7,999 nt of DNA from Acholeplasmatales bacterium (lineage in GTDB: Bacteria; Bacillota_I; Bacilli_A; Acholeplasmatales; Anaeroplasmataceae), in contig CAAGJD010000049.1 of the NCBI GenBank assembly GCA_900770055.1, forward strand, positions 1-7,999. Direction: 5' to 3'. This document shows positions 6,022 through 7,999 of this stretch, piece by piece. Each line of letters begins with the position of its first letter. Positions within the stretch are counted from its first letter, which is position 1. Under the pieces are notes generated by a model. It saw only the letters and a program-made list of their open reading frames with translations. It did no database searches and was not told where the DNA came from. The position numbers were made by a program, and so were the translations under genes.

Positions 6022-6050
6022 TTGTTAAAACTATATGTATCATATATAAT
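6022..6050 (+). promoter_or_regulatory. Promoter of the NuoE/NuoF-like redox operon
   Basis: TTGTTA (6022-6027) and a perfect TATAAT (6045-6050) are separated by the ideal 17 bases, so transcription should start near 6057. The leader of about 44 bases carries no visible riboswitch. The stretch 5958-6021 is T-rich and holds nothing else I can support. Confidence 0.75.
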
Positions 6051-6100
6051 ATATTTGATTTACACAAATTATAATTTTAATATTTTCAAGGGGTGAAATA

Positions 6101-6601
6101 ATGGCTGTTAAATTAGTTATTACAGATGAGCAGTTGGCTAAGCTTCATGCTTCTATTGAAGAGCATAAGAAGAAACCAGGACCACTTATGCCAACATTAC
6201 AGGATGCTCAAGAGATTTTTGGTTGTGTACCACTAGAGGTACAAAAAATAATTAGTGAAGGATTAGGCGAATCTATTGCTAAAATAAATGGTGTAGTTAC
6301 ATTCTATTCATTATTCTCAACAGAGCCTAAGGGTAAGCATATTATTAGAGTATGTATGGGTACAGCATGTTATGTTCGAGGTGGACAAAGAATATTAGAT
6401 GCTTTAGCTGATATGCTTGGTATAAAACCAGGTGAAACTACTGAAGATGGTTTGTATACTTTAGAGGCTACTCGTTGTATTGGTGCTTGTGGTTTGGCTC
6501 CTGTATTTACAATTGATGGTAAAGTATATGGTAAGGCTAATCCAACAACTGCTAAAGAAGCTTTAAAGGAATTTATGGATAAAGAGGAGGAGAACTTATG
6601 A
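6101..6601 (+). CDS. hydC: NuoE-like [2Fe-2S] subunit of NAD-linked (electron-bifurcating type) hydrogenase
   Basis: A 166-residue thioredoxin-fold [2Fe-2S] protein of the complex I 24-kDa family (NuoE/HydC/HndA), of normal length. The N-terminal part (about 8-75) is the helical bundle typical of the family, including the GVVTFYSLF stretch. The cluster ligands are Cys85, Cys90, Cys126 and Cys130, spaced C-x4-C-x35-C-x3-C within CMGTAC and RCIGAC. It would pass electrons between the NADH/FMN subunit and the rest of a cytosolic complex. AAGGGG at 6088-6093 precedes the ATG at 6101. The TGA stop overlaps the next ATG (ATGA, 6598-6601), so the two genes are translationally coupled. The symbol follows Thermotoga naming (hndA in Desulfovibrio). 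A NAD-linked formate dehydrogenase subunit is the main alternative, because the catalytic gene lies outside the window. Confidence 0.85.
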   Translation: MAVKLVITDEQLAKLHASIEEHKKKPGPLMPTLQDAQEIFGCVPLEVQKIISEGLGESIAKINGVVTFYSLFSTEPKGKHIIRVCMGTACYVRGGQRILDALADMLGIKPGETTEDGLYTLEATRCIGACGLAPVFTIDGKVYGKANPTTAKEALKEFMDKEEENL

Positions 6602-7999
6602 GATATGAAGATTTAGTTAAGATTCGTGAAAAAGTATCTCCTATTTTAAGCTTAAGACATGATGGCTTAGATACTTCAAAATGTCCTTATAAGCGTGAAA
6701 TTGTAGTATGTGGTGGTACAGGCTGTTCTTCATCTAATGCTATTGAAATTAAAAAAGAATTTGACAAATTAATACATGAATATAATTTAGATAATGACGT
6801 ATTAGTGTATCAATCTGGCTGCTTTGGATTATGTGAAAAAGGACCAGTTGTTGTAGTATTTCCCGAACAAACTTTTTATGCTAAGATGACAGTTTCTGAT
6901 GTTAAGCAGGTTGTTGAACAGCATTTGATTGGTGGTAATGTTTACGCTAAGAAGGCTTATCATGAAAACGGTGAGGTTGTAGGCTTTAGAAAGATGAATT
7001 TCTATGCTAAGCAGCATCGTATGGCACTTAAAAATTGTGGATTTATTAATCCTTATGATATTAATGAATATATTGCATCTAATGGTTATTTTGCTTTACA
7101 TAAGGCATTAACATCTATGACTAAAGAAGAGGTTGTTAATACTATATTAGATTCTAATCTTCGTGGTAGAGGTGGTGCGGGCTTCCCAACAGGATTAAAA
7201 TGGAAGTTTACTAATGCTAAGGAAAATGAAGGAAAACAAAAATATATTATTTGTAATGCTGATGAGGGTGACCCAGGTGCATTTATGGACCGTTCTGTTT
7301 TAGAAGGTGATCCACATTCGATTATTGAGGCTATGGCTATTGCCGGCTATGCTATATCAGCAAGTCAAGGTTATGTTTATGTTCGTGCTGAATATCCACT
7401 TGCTGTTGAAAGATTAAAATCAGCTATTAATGTTGCTTATGAAAATGGTTTATTAGGTCAAAATATTTTAGGAACTGATTTCTCTTTTGATTTAGAGGTT
7501 CGTTTAGGTGCAGGTGCCTTTGTTTGTGGTGAAGAAACTGCACTAATGGCTTCAATTGAAGGTGAAAGAGGTATGCCTAGAAATAAACCACCATTCCCTG
7601 CAGTTCAAGGCTTATGGAAAAAGCCAAGCTGTATAAATAATGTTGAAACACTAGCAAATGTTCCTCAAATTATTTTAAATGGTGCAGATTGGTTTAAACA
7701 ATATGGTACTGAAAAATCTAAGGGTACAAAGGTATTTGCTTTAGGTGGTAAGATAGTTAATACTGGTCTACTTGAAGTACCTATGGGAACTACTTTACGT
7801 GAGGTTATTTACGATATTGGTGGAGGCTGTCCAAATGGTAAAAAATTTAAAGCTGTTCAAACTGGTGGACCATCTGGTGGATGCTTAACAACAGCTCATT
7901 TAGATACTCCTATTGATTATGATAATCTTGTTGCTGCAAACTCAATGATGGGTTCTGGTGGTATGATTGTTATGGATGAAGATAACTGTATGGTAGATG
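6598..7999 (+). CDS. hydB: NuoF-like NADH/FMN subunit of bifurcating-type hydrogenase (3' end cut by window)
   Basis: Partial gene with 467 complete codons seen; family members run to about 600 residues. Residues 33-120 form an extra N-terminal thioredoxin-like [2Fe-2S] domain with Cys38, Cys43, Cys75 and Cys79 (C-x4-C-x31-C-x3-C), the feature that separates HydB/HndC from plain complex I NuoF. The FMN/NADH domain follows: RGRGGAGFP (189-197), NADEGDPGAFMDR (220-232) and GAGAFVCGEETAL (304-316). The SLBB region includes TGGPSGGC (422-429). The iron-sulfur C-terminal motif (C-x2-C-x2-C type) and any ferredoxin tail lie beyond the window. The ATG at 6598 overlaps the upstream stop and has AGGAGG at 6585-6590. 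This subunit oxidises or reduces NAD(H) through FMN. A catalytic HydA-like gene is expected next but is not seen. Confidence 0.88.
   Translation, partial: MRYEDLVKIREKVSPILSLRHDGLDTSKCPYKREIVVCGGTGCSSSNAIEIKKEFDKLIHEYNLDNDVLVYQSGCFGLCEKGPVVVVFPEQTFYAKMTVSDVKQVVEQHLIGGNVYAKKAYHENGEVVGFRKMNFYAKQHRMALKNCGFINPYDINEYIASNGYFALHKALTSMTKEEVVNTILDSNLRGRGGAGFPTGLKWKFTNAKENEGKQKYIICNADEGDPGAFMDRSVLEGDPHSIIEAMAIAGYAISASQGYVYVRAEYPLAVERLKSAINVAYENGLLGQNILGTDFSFDLEVRLGAGAFVCGEETALMASIEGERGMPRNKPPFPAVQGLWKKPSCINNVETLANVPQIILNGADWFKQYGTEKSKGTKVFALGGKIVNTGLLEVPMGTTLREVIYDIGGGCPNGKKFKAVQTGGPSGGCLTTAHLDTPIDYDNLVAANSMMGSGGMIVMDEDNCMVD

Noticed and set aside
6829..7017. Open frame of 62 codons on the minus strand
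   Set aside because: It is fully inside the NuoF-like gene on the opposite strand, whose frame is supported by conserved motifs; no supporting signals.
1..7999. Use of UGA as tryptophan (mycoplasma-like code), suggested by low G+C
   Set aside because: Tryptophans at conserved positions use TGG, and the TGA that ends the NuoE-like gene lies in a normal ATGA overlap with the next start.

Overview
The window is about 30% G+C, with strong AGGAGG-type ribosome binding sites, bacterial promoters, TAA/TGA stops and TGG-only tryptophan codons (standard code). It carries a T-box leader, a tryptophan-type ABC importer, a XRE membrane regulator and the NuoE/NuoF-like subunits of a bifurcating-type hydrogenase. 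Together these suggest a low-GC, strictly anaerobic, fermentative Firmicute (Bacillota), probably host-associated. The genus cannot be read from the sequence.

Layout: (1) 1-1350: a promoter and a complete Ldh_2/MDH2-family 2-hydroxyacid dehydrogenase. (2) 1353-1713: a decayed coding remnant that resembles an RHS/YD-repeat protein, then AT-rich DNA with inverted repeats. (3) 1714-4783: a promoter, a T-box riboswitch with readable specifier UGG (Trp), its intrinsic terminator, then three tightly packed genes for a lipoprotein, permease and ATPase (trpXYZ type), closed by a terminator. (4) 4903-5957: a promoter set among repeated GCAAC/GTTGC half-sites, and a XRE regulator anchored in the membrane by four helices, with its own terminator. 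(5) 6022-7999: a promoter and the start of a redox operon, a NuoE-like [2Fe-2S] subunit overlapping a NuoF-like NADH/FMN subunit that runs off the window end.

How the parts work together: uncharged tRNA-Trp should stabilise the T-box antiterminator and switch on the importer when tryptophan is short. All three importer proteins contain no tryptophan residue at all (about 885 residues), whereas most other genes here do. This fits a system that must be made while tryptophan is scarce. The hydrogenase-type subunits would pass electrons between NADH and a catalytic subunit encoded beyond the window. The XRE protein probably controls its own promoter.

I see no CRISPR array, tRNA, rRNA, insertion sequence or phage gene. 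The systems are of known general types; the least described parts are the architecture of the XRE membrane protein with its repeated operator-like sites, and the tryptophan-free composition of the importer.
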